In this document: positions 1 to 10,699 of the stretch, one piece after another | Layout of the letters: the number at the start of each line of letters is the position of its first letter | Numbering within the stretch: the stretch's first letter is position 1 | DNA from: Ditylenchus dipsaci | Taxonomy: Eukaryota; Nematoda; Chromadorea; Rhabditida; Anguinidae | Length of the DNA: 64,000 nt | Assembly (NCBI GenBank): GCA_004194705.1 | Contig: SADC01000293.1 | Location: forward strand, 122,402-186,401 | Direction: 5' to 3' | Program-made: the position numbers and the translations under genes | The notes under the pieces: model-generated | Seen by the model: the letters and a program-made list of their open reading frames with translations, nothing else | Database searches by the model: none | What the model was told of the DNA's origin: nothing

Positions 1-119
1 AGTACTATAAGAGCGTACTCCGGCTTAGAAAAAATACGCTTTATAAATGCTTATGACTGAGTTTATTGTCCTTTCGAAACAATAACGACGATAATAATAA
101 CGAAACAAGCAATAACATT

Positions 120-465
120 CTACTGATCCATCACGAAATTGTGAGCTAGTCCACGGAGGTAATCAATGAGGTTAGTCTGACGATAGCGCTCAACTTTTTG
201 TAAGATTCTAGCATCAGCTTCTCTGTAGACCCTGCGCTTTCTTGGAGCCGCCATTCCCGCCAAGTATTGCTCGTAGTCAAAGTCATGCGAGCGCTGAATT
301 CTTTTGAGATCTTGAAGAAGTCGACCGACTGTTGGATGTTCCACTCCCAAAGCATCCTGCAGTCTTCGATGTGCAGCTCAGCAAAGTTTTTGTTCTGTCC
401 TCACCCGCCAGAGTTCTATCGTAACAGGACCAAATATTTACTGGAAACATTGGAGGACTCATAAG
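120..465 (-). pseudogene. MULE (Mutator-like) transposase, C-terminal fragment
   Basis: Read on the minus strand, this stretch gives the C-terminal part of a MULE-type transposase like those common in invertebrate genomes. Visible blocks in order are PVNIWSCYDRTLAGEDRT, then NFAE followed by AAHRRLQDALGVEHPTV, then GRLLQDLKRIQ, and near the stop YLRGLAHNFVMDQ. Two one-base frame changes separate these blocks, one after EDRT and one after NFAE. The catalytic DDE region should lie upstream, at higher coordinates, but I do not see it. The family call rests on the pattern of an asparagine/histidine-rich RT-NNxxE-xxHR block followed by a HPTV-type helix and the terminal YLRGxAHN motif. It is a relic or an error-broken copy, not an intact gene. 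Confidence 0.65.
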
Positions 466-1275
466 CGTGCCTATAAGTTAAGACAGCAATTTATTATTTT
501 CTGACTTTACCATCGAAAGGACATCCTAAAAGCACATAAATAATCTTTGATTATGGAGCATAATAACTAACAGCTTACATCATTTTCAGCAACCACTTGC
601 TCACCTTGATCAATGCGAGCAAGAACATTAGCGATGAAATTGAAATCCATATCAGCACTAAAGTATTTGTAGATAAAAAGAGGTAAATATGGGTCAAAAA
701 GGTAAATAACAAAAGCAATAACGAAAATAAATCAAAAACTTGAAAAAGAAACTGTCTTTATTAGCCGGGAAGAATTGTCCCTTTTATATGACCCGGGAAA
801 ATCGGTCGCCGGGAACAATCGGTCATTTTACATATGCCGGGAACAATTGTCCCTTTTACATAGGCCGGAACAATCGGTCATTTTATATATGCCGGGAACA
901 ATTGTCCCTTTTATATAGGCCAGGAACAATCGGTCATTTTATATATGCGGGAACAATTGTCCCTTTTATATAGGCCGGGAACAATCGGTCGCCGGAACAA
1001 TCGGCGCCGGGAACAATTGACACGTACCGGTAAAAATAAATGAAAAATAGGATTGGCAAAATAATGGGCTGGGACTCTAACAATTTTTTATCGCATAACT
1101 AAACGGTGGTAAGTTAATAAAGCATGCATTCTAATCAAATATAAAAAATCTTCGATGTCCATATACTCTCGACCACTAAGATATTTGAAAATTAAAAAGT
1201 AGCAAATAACGCCAGGCGGCAAAAGACCTTCAAAAAAAATTCCATTGGGAAGAAGAAACCACTTAGGAGGGTTAC
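466..1275. repeat. Minisatellite of CCGGGAACAATTGTCCC type (765-1,035) and flanks
   Basis: From about 765 to 1,035 a unit of roughly 32 bp alternates between two variants, CCGGGAACAATTGTCCC and CCGGGAACAATCGGTCA, each followed by a TTTTATATAGG-like spacer. The array ends at TTGACACGTACCGG. No inverted partner is visible in the window. A short minus-strand open stretch at 575-660 looks weakly coding, but I cannot place it. The remaining bases are AT-rich with no gene I recognise. The array resembles the subterminal arrays of the DNA elements further along. Confidence 0.7.
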
Positions 1276-1539
1276 TTCATTTGGGCACATCGCATTTGAG
1301 CAACCGCATTTGGGCCCCAATTTCAAATTCCATATAAATAAAATTTATCAATATTATACGGTTTTTTTTTTAAATTTTAATACATTTCAGGTACACACCA
1401 ATTCATCTCTATTCACCATCCAACGTGGTGACTTATAATATCCGTTTACATTTTTGTGGAAAATAAGAGCGTTAAGGAAAAAGTAAATTTATTCGTAACA
1501 TGTAACAACAGAAGAAGAGGAGCACTTTAAAGGCAGAAT

Positions 1540-1911
1540 TTAGTCAAATAAGATGAAACCGATATCCTCTTCATCACTTGTTTCCTTGGCGCTTGTTTCT
1601 TCTTCTCTTCCTTGGCAGGAGCGGCAGCGACTTCAGGCTTGGAGCCATCACCGGCGAAAGCAGCACTAGGCGCAGTTGCAACACCATATCCAATGTTAGA
1701 GATCAAATCCTGAAAATTTGGAACATAATTAACTGCAAAGATATTGGAGAGCCACCTTGACATCAACTCCATTGAGAGTTTTTGCACATAGATCAGGCCA
1801 AAACGGCTCGACAGTGACATCAGCAGCCGTGAGGATCATCTGAAACTTGCCTCCGGTAATGGCTACACCATCATCTTGAAGAGCGAGAGCTGAAATCGTC
1901 CTATTCCACAG
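1540..1911 (-). pseudogene. RPLP1: 60S acidic ribosomal protein P1-like
   Basis: Two minus-strand exons (1,911-1,756 and 1,709-1,540) separated by a 46-bp intron ending TTTTCAG encode a P1-type acidic stalk protein. P1 forms part of the P1/P2/P0 stalk of the large ribosomal subunit, which recruits elongation factors. Exon one reads ISALALQDDGVAITGGK and then VTVEPFWPDLCAKTLNGVDV. Exon two reads DLISNIGYGVATAPSAA, then an Ala/Lys-rich hinge, and after a one-base frame change ends SDEEDIGFILFD plus stop. That matches the conserved acidic SDDDMGFGLFD tail. The N-terminal residues before ISALAL do not match the family and no start codon is clear. The retained intron argues against retrocopying. 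It lies inside the 1,276-8,582 composite element, so it may be a captured copy. Confidence 0.8.
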
Positions 1912-2019
1912 CTAAAAGACTGGTTATCTTCATAGTAATGACAACTTTATTACAAACCTTCTCTGCAATATTACATTTCCAGTGAGTGAAGGAGCGCAGT
2001 TTTGGATGATTTAGTCAGT

Positions 2020-2443
2020 TTGTTGTTCTTCTAGGCCACCATATAGAAGCAACCTTGAGGCGACAGAAATTCAGCAGCTTTCGGTAGTACTTATCGATCA
2101 CTTGCCGACCATCAGCAAAACAGAAGTCCTTGAGATGATTGCTTAGACTGCTGCTCACTCAGTTGTGATGCTGCTTTGCGCTTGTCTTAAGTTCAAATAA
2201 CAGTTAAGCATCGAATAACTGAATAAGCAAACCTACCAAGGTGAGATATCCTCGCAGATGCTAGTTGAAGCGCTCGTTCTTTCTTCCGTTCATTTTTCCT
2301 CTTCTTTGCACTTCTTGCAGCTTCTGTTGTATCACCTTTCATCACATTTAGCGAATTGTCGACGGTATCCACTGCTGTTTGACGCCTTGTTTGGACCGTA
2401 TTCATCAGCAAAACAGAACCGGTACCATAGGGTGCCTCATTAA
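2020..2443 (-). CDS. Unrecognised coding-like exons, two pieces
   Basis: A minus-strand stretch at about 2,443-2,243 reads as a charged protein segment including GDTTEAARSAKKRKNERKK and ASARISHLG, and ends at a plausible donor (TTG|GTAGGT). After a short gap, 2,190-2,020 continues with RKAASQLSEQQSKQS. After a one-base frame change it reads FADGRQVIDKYYRKLLNF and stops. The lysine-rich segment followed by a hydrophobic/aromatic one looks like real coding sequence, but I do not recognise the family. It sits upstream of the P1-like gene on the same strand, inside the same composite element, so it could be transposon-encoded or captured. The exon limits are guesses. Confidence 0.3.
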
Positions 2444-2717
2444 AATTTTCGACCAAAAATGTGTAAAGGTTTAGTTCAAAGGTATTCTACCCTGTTTTGG
2501 TCAGTGGAGTTGGGCAAAAAGAGCCTCCATATGCATTGGTGATCAATTCTCTCATCAGAAGCTTGCCGCTTCGGGTCGCATGATGCTTGGTGGATTTGGG
2601 TTAAAATGCGCACACAATCATACTTGAGATTTAAATTAGTCAAAAGTGTCTCCACGACTCGCTACATATTCAGCTCGCATAAATTACTACAGTCGACCGT
2701 AGGAGCGAATTACGAAC

Positions 2718-2858
2718 GACACCCAACTCGCGCCCGTACTGACTCGCGCCCCCAACTCGCGCCGGTCCCAACTCGCGCCCCCCAACTCGCGCCGGTCCAA
2801 CTCGCGCCCCCAACTCGCGCCTGACCCAACTCGCGCCTGTCCCAACTCGCGCCTCCAA
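2718..2858. repeat. Minisatellite array, unit CCCAACTCGCGCC (left arm)
   Basis: About ten units of a 13-16 bp motif (CCCAACTCGCGCC with short GGT/TGT/TGA spacers) lie head to tail. The same array recurs in inverted orientation at 7,020-7,127. A stretch of 41 bases containing the variant GTACTGACTCGCGCC is identical in both arms, so they are inverted copies and not independent arrays. A few more direct units follow at 5,868-5,905. This is best explained by the hAT element having inserted into the inner edge of this arm. Confidence 0.85.
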
Positions 2859-2859
2859 C

Positions 2860-5800
2860 CATGGTGGGCAAAACCAACAAAATGAAGAAACACCAATAAA
2901 AATTCAAACGAGTATTAATTTTTGACCATAATTTTATTGGTGTTTTATTGGTTTTGTTGGTGTTTTGTTGGTGTTTATTGGTTTTATCGATTTTATTGGT
3001 GTTTTATTGGTTTTCCATTTTTGTCGATTCTGACCCTTTCTTACCCAATTTTTTAGCTGAAAGAGTCAGGAAAGGTTCAATAACCATCGCAAGAATCTAT
3101 TTTACTATTCACAAGCGAAAATTCTTTGAAGCATTCTCTGAATTACCCTCACATCACACCAACCTAAATCCAACATATTGCCTTAAAACCATATACCTGT
3201 GTGCATAGCTTTTTGATGATAACCGCCATGATAAGCGCAATACGTATTAATTATAATTAGAAAGTCTATGAAAGCTCTGTAATTTGAGAAGTCTTCCCTT
3301 CCAAAAAAACAAGCTGTCCTCATCAATATTGTTCAAAGAGCTTCGACTAAAGCCATTCAAATAACAAGAACCCATATATTGTCTTCATTCACTTTATTGC
3401 CAACAATTTCACCTAATACAACTAAACACTCACATAAAGTCTTTCAAAAACATATTTCTCAGATGTACTAAAGCGGCGATTCTTCTGGGATCCATTCGAT
3501 TCTCGTGAAGTCCACCAACACACATCTGAGCTCTTTGAAGGCACGCTCACTTGGAGTACTTGATGCTTGAATAGCTAATAAAAGACGAGCGAGAGGAGCC
3601 AAAAACGAAAAATTCTTGAAAAATAAGTTAGAATACAGATACTAAGACGTATTTGCTGACTTGTAATGGTTCTTCCAAAAAAGAAGCGGATCTTCTTCCA
3701 TCAGAGGCAGAGAACTGAAAGCATTGATCTCGCTCTACACAGATATAGGCTGGACACATGCAAACGCAGACTTCCGCTTCTTTGGCGTGACTTCTATAGT
3801 ATCTCTCGGAGTCAAATGCGCAGCTTCATTGACCACCAAACTCTTTATCTGTAAGAAATGAGTACGAATAGCAATATGACGAAATTCTAACCTCATCGTA
3901 ATTCAATCCAGGGATATGAGAACAGATGCTTCGTAAGCGACCATGCATGAATGGGTCTAGAAAAGCAGAGACGACGACAAGCTTTTTATTCAGTTTCCAT
4001 CATTAGATTGCAGCCAATTTCGATTCCCCAGTTTCCAACTTTTTTATGAAAGCATTCCATAGCTGATGCAGCCAAAGCAATACCATAGAGCGAATTACCA
4101 TCATGTATTTTTCCTTTTTCTGAAACTGCAGCCAAATGGACGCCAAATGCTCCAATATTCTGTTTGATGTCGGCTCTGCTTCATTCTCAAGATTTTAAAA
4201 TAATGAAAACTATTAACTCGCGATAAGGTACCTGCACATCAATAACCATGTTTGCTACAGGTTCCAGAATAGACAAGTACTCACTGAAACAGCGCTGGTT
4301 TGCTAACTCTTGTAGTTGGTCCGCAAGCAAAGGAGCAAACTGGGAAACAGCTTCTTGCAGAATGTCTAGATTTTTCAGAACTGCATCCACCATATTGTAA
4401 TAGGAAAGCCATCGCGTTTCCACCGGAGACTTAAGCGCTTTTCCAGCAGCAGCGAGAACTTTTCCATCTTCCTTAAATCAGGAACATGATATTGTTGTGT
4501 CAAAACGAACGCTCAGTTACTAACCTTAACTTCTCTACAAGTTTTCTCATCGACTGTAGCTGTGTTTCAACTCTTTGGCACACATTCTTAATGTCGTCTG
4601 GAAGCAAAGAATCTTGGTAGTTGCGAGTGGCCCGTTTTGCAATTGTAGCCCCGATGTGAGCTAGGCATGGTTGATGATTCTTCCCACCAAGGCAATTGAC
4701 ATTGCTGCCTTCGTCGGTAGTGACAAATATCTTCTTCCAGTCTTCTCCTTGAATTCCGAGTTGCATCATCTGATCATCTATGAGAGCCTTCACGTTTGCA
4801 CTTGTTTTTTTCATGTCATATGACAAGGGGAAAAAAGCAGGACGAAGTCATTCTTGTTCCTAAAAATCTTCATAAATAGCAAACAATTCACAGCCAAGAT
4901 AACGAACCAGTCAGAGTCAAGAAAGTGTGCAGTAACCGCAATATAATCCACTTGCTTCTTTGCAAAGTCAATAGTGAGGCATCCACCATGCTGTCTGAAG
5001 CCGCTTATTATTTTTGACTTGAAGCATGATGCTGTCCACTGAAAGGTCAACCCATTTTGCAAGCGTATTTTTGAAGGCAGGAGGTCTCTAGCTTGCTTTT
5101 CGATTCCCTTCACGAGATTGTCAATGCTAAATTGAATTGTAATTCAACTAAACTTCAGCGCGGCACAACCTTATTTTCCGGATCTTCCAAAAAAGCGAGA
5201 AAGCTTCTGTCTTCGACGATTCTCAATGGTTGAGTTGAGCAAACAGCAAATTTAAGCAGAGATTGCTCCATTTCGGCATTCGAAGCTGGCGATCCGCGGA
5301 TGTGAAAACTCGAATGGTAACTGTAAGTTTTCAAAAGTCCACTGCAAGCCTAGCAGAATATTACCTTAAAGATGCACTACCAGCTTTGTTAAAAATCTTT
5401 CTACATCCGTCTATATTGCAGACCACCATATCTGAGACGAGTCCATTGTCCAGTAGATGTCGAAACGATACCCAAATTCTTGCTCCGCGTCCAAGGCAAG
5501 GTTGAGTGGCGCATTGGCTCCAACACAATCTAAATGTAATTTTCACGGAAAGCTGAGACACCCTATTATTGATTACTAACTTTCTTACGGCGTTCAATTT
5601 CAGCCATCGAGACTTTATTTGGTCGATAGAGCTTTTATACTGAATTTTCTACCTAAACAATGAAAAAAGGTCAACAATTCGGTGAAATTTGGCTAGTATG
5701 CAGTGAAAATCAAGGACCAATAAAACACCAATAAAAGACCAATAAAACACCAATAAACACCATAAAATTTAATTTGAAATTTTATTGGTATTTTATTGGT

Positions 5801-5867
5801 CTTCCAAAAACGAAACGCCACAACATTTTATTGGTCTTTGCCCATTTTGTTGGTTTTGCCCACCATG
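2860..5867 (-). mobile_element. hAT DNA transposon
   Basis: The ends are an inverted pair: CATGGTGGGCAAAACCAAC at 2,860 and its complement ending CCACCATG at 5,867. They share about 25 identical bases. Inside each end lies a run of tandem CCAATAAAACA units (2,895-3,015 and 5,706-5,850), again inverted. CA(G/T)GGTGGGCAAA is a typical hAT terminus. The element encodes a recognisable hAT transposase on the minus strand. The flanking 8 bp (CCTCCAAC and CCCCAACT) are similar but not identical, possibly because the element landed in the CCCAACTCGCGCC minisatellite. Confidence 0.75.
3474..5597 (-). pseudogene. hAT-family transposase with BED zinc finger, frame-broken
   Basis: Blocks of a hAT transposase run in order on the minus strand. 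At 5,597-5,361 there is a BED-type zinc finger (VVCNIDGCRKIF, with a paired-Cys pattern). At about 5,290-5,160 the segment LLKFAVCSTQPLRIVEDRSF follows. At 5,113-4,811 comes the first RNase H-fold strand region (LTIDFAKKQVDYIAVTAHF), and at 4,826-4,500 the second part with TTDEGSNVNC and CLAHIGATIAKRA. At 4,423-4,187 is the ETRWLSYYNMV block. At 3,870-3,474 is the C-terminal dimerisation region (EEDPLLFWKNHYK, then LARLLLAIQASSTPSERAF). Several introns are likely, and stops or frame changes interrupt it. The protein catalyses cut-and-paste transposition, and this copy is probably inactive. Its orientation and position fit the 2,860-5,867 element. Confidence 0.8.
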
Positions 5868-7019
5868 CCCCAACTCGCGCCTGTCCCAACTCGCGCATTT
5901 TGGCCCCGCATTTAAGCTCTAATTTCAAAATCTTTAACTATTCAATTTAGATAGCTCAGATTTATGTATTTTATTATTTTGCTAGATACACTGATCCACC
6001 TCATCACATGGTCTTATCCTAAACAAAAAGTGGTCTTATACATTACAACTTGCATCCATGACTTCTTAGCGAATTTTTTCAATTGAAAGGAGAGGATTGG
6101 TTAATTTGGCTAATTTTACAGTTCAAGAAGGATCAGGGTAATTACTCTATATCTTTGACGGGATTTCAAGCGATGGTTACCACTTAAAAGTTCTACTGCC
6201 TCCCAACTCGCTCCTGTCCAACCCTCAGTGGTCCACTTTCCGCCAATCCGAAATTGCGTCAAACTTTCGCAGCTCTAATCCACTTACAAAAAATGTGTTA
6301 TTTGGGTGATTAAGCATACGTGCAAAGTAAATCAAGAGCAGAAAATTTCTTTTAGCTTTTGGCTGGTCTATTCATACGTATGAAGGATTTCTGTTAAACT
6401 TATTTAAAAGCTTTTCTCCGTCCTGACGATAGCTGAAGCCACATTTTCGTTTGTCCGCTGGCCAGCTCTGCCTGCATGCTTCGTCTGACACCCAATCCTT
6501 CAGCCTGAATCGTTTAGACTAAACCATATAGAAAAAGTCATAATGTTCTTGAAAACTCAATGAAAAAAATGAAGTCTAACTTGGCTTTTTTTCTTTGGCT
6601 GTCAGAAGTGAACTGAACTTGGCTCTGAATCATCCACGAGCTTTCATTTGCGCTGGCTCTCATTGTTGGCAGAAGGAATTGTCCACAAGGAACTCGAGCT
6701 TTTTTCCATCGATGAAGAAGAGAGCGACACCCGGTACAAGCATAAGCGAGTCGTTCGCACACCAGACTTCAGAATTGACCATGTGTAGCACATTTCAGGA
6801 TCCTCAGCACCAGTAACTGCTAGTTTTTTGCTGCCTATATGCTGTGAGTACTCAAAAGAAATTGCTGCCATCTAAAAGTCTTGGTATTTTCGGTGTTAAA
6901 CCCCCATAAAAAGCACAATTAAAAATAGTTGTGTTGGTTGCGAATCCACTTTAACTAAATATTTTCGAGCTGCAATCTTAAAAAGCAATTACAAGAGAAT
7001 GTAAAAATGAGGACTGAAA
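5868..7019. other. Interior of the CCCAACTCGCGCC-array element
   Basis: After two further array units (5,868-5,905) and one degenerate unit near 6,200 the sequence is AT-rich. At 6,540-6,870 the minus strand has short open stretches such as GVALFFIDGKKLEFLVDN that look faintly coding, with no family I can name. No transposase is visible here, so the array element appears non-autonomous. Confidence 0.4.
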
Positions 7020-7127
7020 AGTGGCGCGAGTTGGGACAGGCGCGAGTTGGGACTGGCGCGAGTTGGGACGCGCGAGTTGGTACTGGCGCGAGTTGGGGGC
7101 GCGAGTCAGTACGGGCGCGAGTTGGTT
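7020..7127. repeat. Minisatellite array, unit GGCGCGAGTTGGGAC (right arm)
   Basis: This is the inverted partner of the array at 2,718-2,858, with about seven units. It includes the shared variant block GGCGCGAGTCAGTACGGGC. Together the two arms bound a composite of about 4.4 kb, or about 1.4 kb once the hAT insertion is removed. Confidence 0.85.
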
Positions 7128-7330
7128 TTTTACCCGAATCCCCCCCCCCCCAACGATTTTTCCTTTATTTACTTAAGAAACAAGTACCCAAGTTTTTGTC
7201 CCAGACCAGAGAAAAGTTCATAACACAGTTATTAGTCACAACTTCCGTAAGCTGGCCTACCCGAGCCTAAGGGCTAAGCCTAAACATGTTCTTCCAAAGA
7301 GCAGTTACAGCGATTGGCTTATTCTCTGTC
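7128..7330. repeat. Partial MITE, CGAATCCCCCC family
   Basis: Begins with CGAATCCCCCCCCC and continues through AGTACCCAAG, GTCCCAGACC, TTAGTCACAACTTCCGTA and TAAGGGCTAAGCC. The same order occurs in full at 16,478-16,726 and 28,395-28,635. The right half is missing or replaced here. Confidence 0.7.
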
Positions 7331-7530
7331 AGCTGACACTCCAGTCATCCGACACCTCGTTTATAAGGCACTCTGAGACCGATCCCCAGGGCATTGACAT
7401 CCTCTCTAGATGCAAATAAAAATGTAAGCACACAAGTGTTTCTCTAATCGGTGAATTCCATTTGTCCAAGTTATATTAAAATACTTGCCAACAGAAGCAG
7501 CAATAGCACGTGCAGTAAAAGAAATGGTAA

Positions 7531-8375
7531 AGGGACGTTTCTCCTACTTTAGACAAATGTCTAAAGTCGGAGAAACGTTCAAAAACAACAAGCGGACCAA
7601 GGCAGGTTTTTTACGTTTTTTTTCGAAAATTTTCAGATCATGTTCGAACCACCAAAAACCATCCAAAAGCACCTTAGGCCACCCGGAATCAAAACTACCC
7701 AAAACACCCAAACCAGCCAACAAGCCTCAAATCAACGGTCATTCTGTAAATTATTTCAACGGATATCGCTCATTTCCATGGGTTGAAATCATTTTTCCTA
7801 TTCCGCTTTTTTCTAATCATTCCTTCTGCTATTGCTTGTTTACAATTGTTGCGGCAAGCTAGAGTTTCGATAAACTTCAGCCAGGGGGTATTAGTCAATT
7901 TCGAAGGAAGATGTTGAAAGAAATCAAAGAAAGGAGATTCTTAGCTGTTTGTATTCGAGTCTCGTTAATATTGTTGTTGAAGTTCGGAATTTGAATAAAC
8001 AGTGGGAAATTTAATTCTAACGGCTTACTACAAGGGGATGGCAAGGAATGATTAGAAACAAGCAGAATAGGAAAAATGATTTCAACCCATGGAAACGAGC
8101 GATATCCGTTGAAATAATTTACAGAATGACCGCTAATTTGAGGCTTTTTGGCTGGTTTTTGGTGTTTTGGGTAGTTTTGGGTGGTTATGGGTGGCTTAAG
8201 GTGCTTTTGGATGGTTTTTGGTGGTTCGAACATGACCGGAAAATTTTTGAAAAAACGTAAAAAACCTGCCTTTGGTCCCTGTTGTTTTTGAACGTTTCTC
8301 CTATTTTAGACAAATGTCTAAAGTTGGAGAAACGTTTCTCCTACTCCAGATATTTGTCTAAAATAGGAGAAACGT
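7531..8375. mobile_element. Foldback element with arms of about 270-320 bp
   Basis: The left arm (7,531-7,805) and right arm (8,050-8,375) are inverted copies. They share GTTTCTCCTACTTTAGAC at the tips, a run of CAAAACTACCC-type units and ATTATTTCAACGGATATCGC near the loop. The tips are themselves small palindromes (TTTAGACAAATGTCTAAA). The loop is about 240 bp and has no coding sequence. Open frames called here are read-throughs of the arms. Confidence 0.85.
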
Positions 8376-8639
8376 CAACGCACCAAAGAAATCGAATAAA
8401 AAGTAAAATATTGATAAAATTCTATCTATAATTAAAAAACATAAAAATTTGAATTGGGCCCAAATGCGGTGTGCCCAAATGCGGTGTGCCCAAATGCGTA
8501 TGCCTAAATGCGCATGCCGAAATGCGGTGTGCCCAAATGCGGTTGCCAAATGCGATGTGCCCAAATGCGGTGCGCCCAACACGTGGTAACGCTTGGGAGA
8601 ACATGACCACATATCTAAACCCTTTATCGACAAGCGTTT

Positions 8640-9484
8640 TTAACCAATAAACATGGTGAGATAATTCGACAAATCAAAGAAACTGACAATATTTTTCACT
8701 CTCGGCTTCAACTGTTTCTGGACTGGCTCAGCTGGAGCAGAAGGCGGGCAGACCACACAATGAATTGCTTCGTCGAACACAGATGTCATCCCCTCCTAAA
8801 ATAGATAAACACTAAATCAGAAAAGTAGGCACAACTAACTTGTGTCTTGGCGGAACACTCGATATACTGACAGACTTCAATTGAGCTGCTAGTCGCATTC
8901 CCCTCTTCCTGACTAATTGGCTTCTTCCCATTCTTGGCTAGCTTCTGGAGTACTTCTTCATCGTCACGCAAATCAACTAAAATGGGTAGGGCTATCAGTA
9001 TAGTAGAGCGAGATGGAAACACTTACCTTGAGTACCGACCAGAAGAAAAGGCACGTTATTGCCACAAAAGTGTGCTATTTCGGGAATCCACTGAACAGAT
9101 GGAACAAAGCTAAAATTAATAACTGGCTCAAGTAGTAAGCAAGTACCTTCTCCTTTACATTGGCGAGCGATGAAGGCGAGACGACGGAAAAACACACCAA
9201 AAATACGTCTGTTTGAGGATAGGAAAGCGGTCGAACACGGTCGTAGTCACCTTGCCCAGCTGTATCGAAAAGCCCCAGGGTGTATCGTTGCTCGCCATCC
9301 ATCACAGGCACCTAGAAATAGGGATGATGATATACATAGAAACCATATAAAATATTCTTACGGTAATTATCGAAAACAGTTGGCACATATTCGGACGGAA
9401 AATTGTCCATAGCGTAGGACATCAGTAAACATGTTTCCCAACAGCTCCATCCCCCACGACCACACACTTGATTGTCTGTTGCAT
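8640..9484 (-). CDS. Rho-family small GTPase (Cdc42/Rac-like), five exons
   Basis: Starting at ATG 9,484 the minus strand reads [17 protein letters not shown] (P-loop). A one-base frame change (three A where four are expected) then precedes [18 protein letters not shown] and TVFDNY (switch I). Exon two (9,311-9,147) has [20 protein letters not shown] (switch II), then [16 protein letters not shown]. Exon three (9,109-9,027) has [20 protein letters not shown]. Exon four (8,976-8,840) has [20 protein letters not shown] and YIECSAKTQ (base-binding SAK). Exon five (8,795-8,640) ends [13 protein letters not shown]. Introns are 37-50 bp. Rho GTPases switch actin regulators between GTP and GDP states at membranes. 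Unusually, no C-terminal CAAX box is present. The second and third exons also do not join in frame as read. It is either a real gene with sequence errors or a diverged copy. Confidence 0.8.
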
Positions 9485-10255
9485 TTCAACTTAATAAATT
9501 ACACTCATTAGCGCTAACAATATGGATATCGACAATAAAATGGTTAAAGAGTCTAACGCACTTAGCCATACATACAAAATCCACCACTTCCAACAACTCA
9601 GCTGCAGGGCTCATTAGCAGTCTCCACGAGAGCTTGCGGACCACACAAAGACGAATACATGAACACTTTAGAGATGACAAGAAAAAGAACAAAGCTTTTC
9701 TCGGTTCTAGTCGGTTACCGGGACCCATTTTTTAAAATCATTTACACCTTTTTCTGGCACTTATTTAGCTGGGGGGGGGGGGTGGGTTGCATTTTTCACT
9801 TATTGGAAAATCATGTTTAAATGACTCTTAAAGGGCCTGACCTCTTCCTACTCGGCGGTCCCCCGCCAATTCAAAAATTTTCCCTCGATCATTGGACTTC
9901 TGTACGGATTTTTCCGCCACGTTTCTAACAAAACTAGGCCTGAAATCAAATTTTAGGCTTACCGTATTTGTTCTAATAGCTCACCCCTCTCCATTAACTC
10001 ACCCCTTTCTAATAACTCACCCCCCTGAGAGCTGATCAGAAAATAACTCACCTCTCTCTAATAGCTCCCCCCCCCCCTAGTGAAGAAGTTCTTGTCGGCA
10101 TGTTTTGATAAAAAATCAAAGATCATTTTTGGATGCTTATTTTTCTTAGCACGATTTGAAGTCTAGAAAACACTCTACCGTACAATTTTTTTAAACCAGT
10201 TTTAAAATTCGTTTTTTTTGGCTTGCGTGTAATATTTTTGATTTCCACGCATCAT
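9485..10255. other. Intergenic, partial MITEs
   Basis: A half copy of the CCGCCAATTCAAAA family occupies about 9,868-9,962. It ends at a half copy of the TACCGTATTT family (9,963-10,080) with units such as TAATAACTCACCCC. A run of eleven or more G lies at about 9,771. No gene is visible. Confidence 0.5.
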
Positions 10256-10699
10256 TTAGTGTTTAATGGAAAACATAATTGCTAATACGGCAGCAGCTCC
10301 GAAAGTGAAATGAGCAAGTCAAAACGCCGAAGAAGCTCAAATCTTATTCTACGGAATTCAAGTTAAAGGTGGCTAAGCACGCTAAGATACATCGATACAT
10401 GGAGCAAGCAATAAGTTCAAAGTTGTCGAAGCACAGTAAGGAGTGGATGAGACAGGAGAAGCAACTGCATAAAATCGCGTAAATATGCCATATCCTTTTC
10501 TATGCAAAGTAAACGTTTCAGAGAATCTTCACCTGGCGTAAAATTCAAGAAGAGCTTCCAGGAGGGACGGCGACTCACGTTCAATGAACCTTGATGATCA
10601 ACTAGCAGCTGGGTCGAGTGAAGACCACGAAGATTTCAGGTTTGTTCTGTCTTTCATTACTTTGTACAAGGAAAATCTTAGGCAGTACTGTGGTGGCTA

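Larger units (their letters stand above)
1276..8582. mobile_element. Outermost composite element with inverted GCATTTGGGCACA arrays
   Basis: A short array of GCATTTGGGCACA-like units at 1,276-1,320 is followed inward by AT-rich sequence containing ATTTATCAATATT. The same array and the same inner flank recur in inverted orientation at about 8,395-8,582 (CCAAATGCGGTGTGCC units, longer on this side). Both the tandem units and the unique inner flank match, so the pair is best read as the two ends of one DNA element. Inside are a ribosomal P1-like gene, an unrecognised gene fragment, a second inverted-array pair, a complete hAT element and a foldback element. I found no clean target-site duplication, so the outer limits are approximate. 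Confidence 0.55.

Noticed and set aside
2606..2858. Arg/Ala/Gly repeat frames on both strands
   Set aside because: Translation of the CCCAACTCGCGCC array.
2852..5875. 8-bp target duplication for the 2,860-5,867 hAT element
   Set aside because: CCTCCAAC and CCCCAACT agree only if offset by one base. The flanks are minisatellite, so similarity is expected anyway.
7485..7862. 125-residue open frame
   Set aside because: It lies wholly in the left arm of the 7,531-8,375 foldback element, and the same peptide is read in the inverted right arm. No domain or codon signal.
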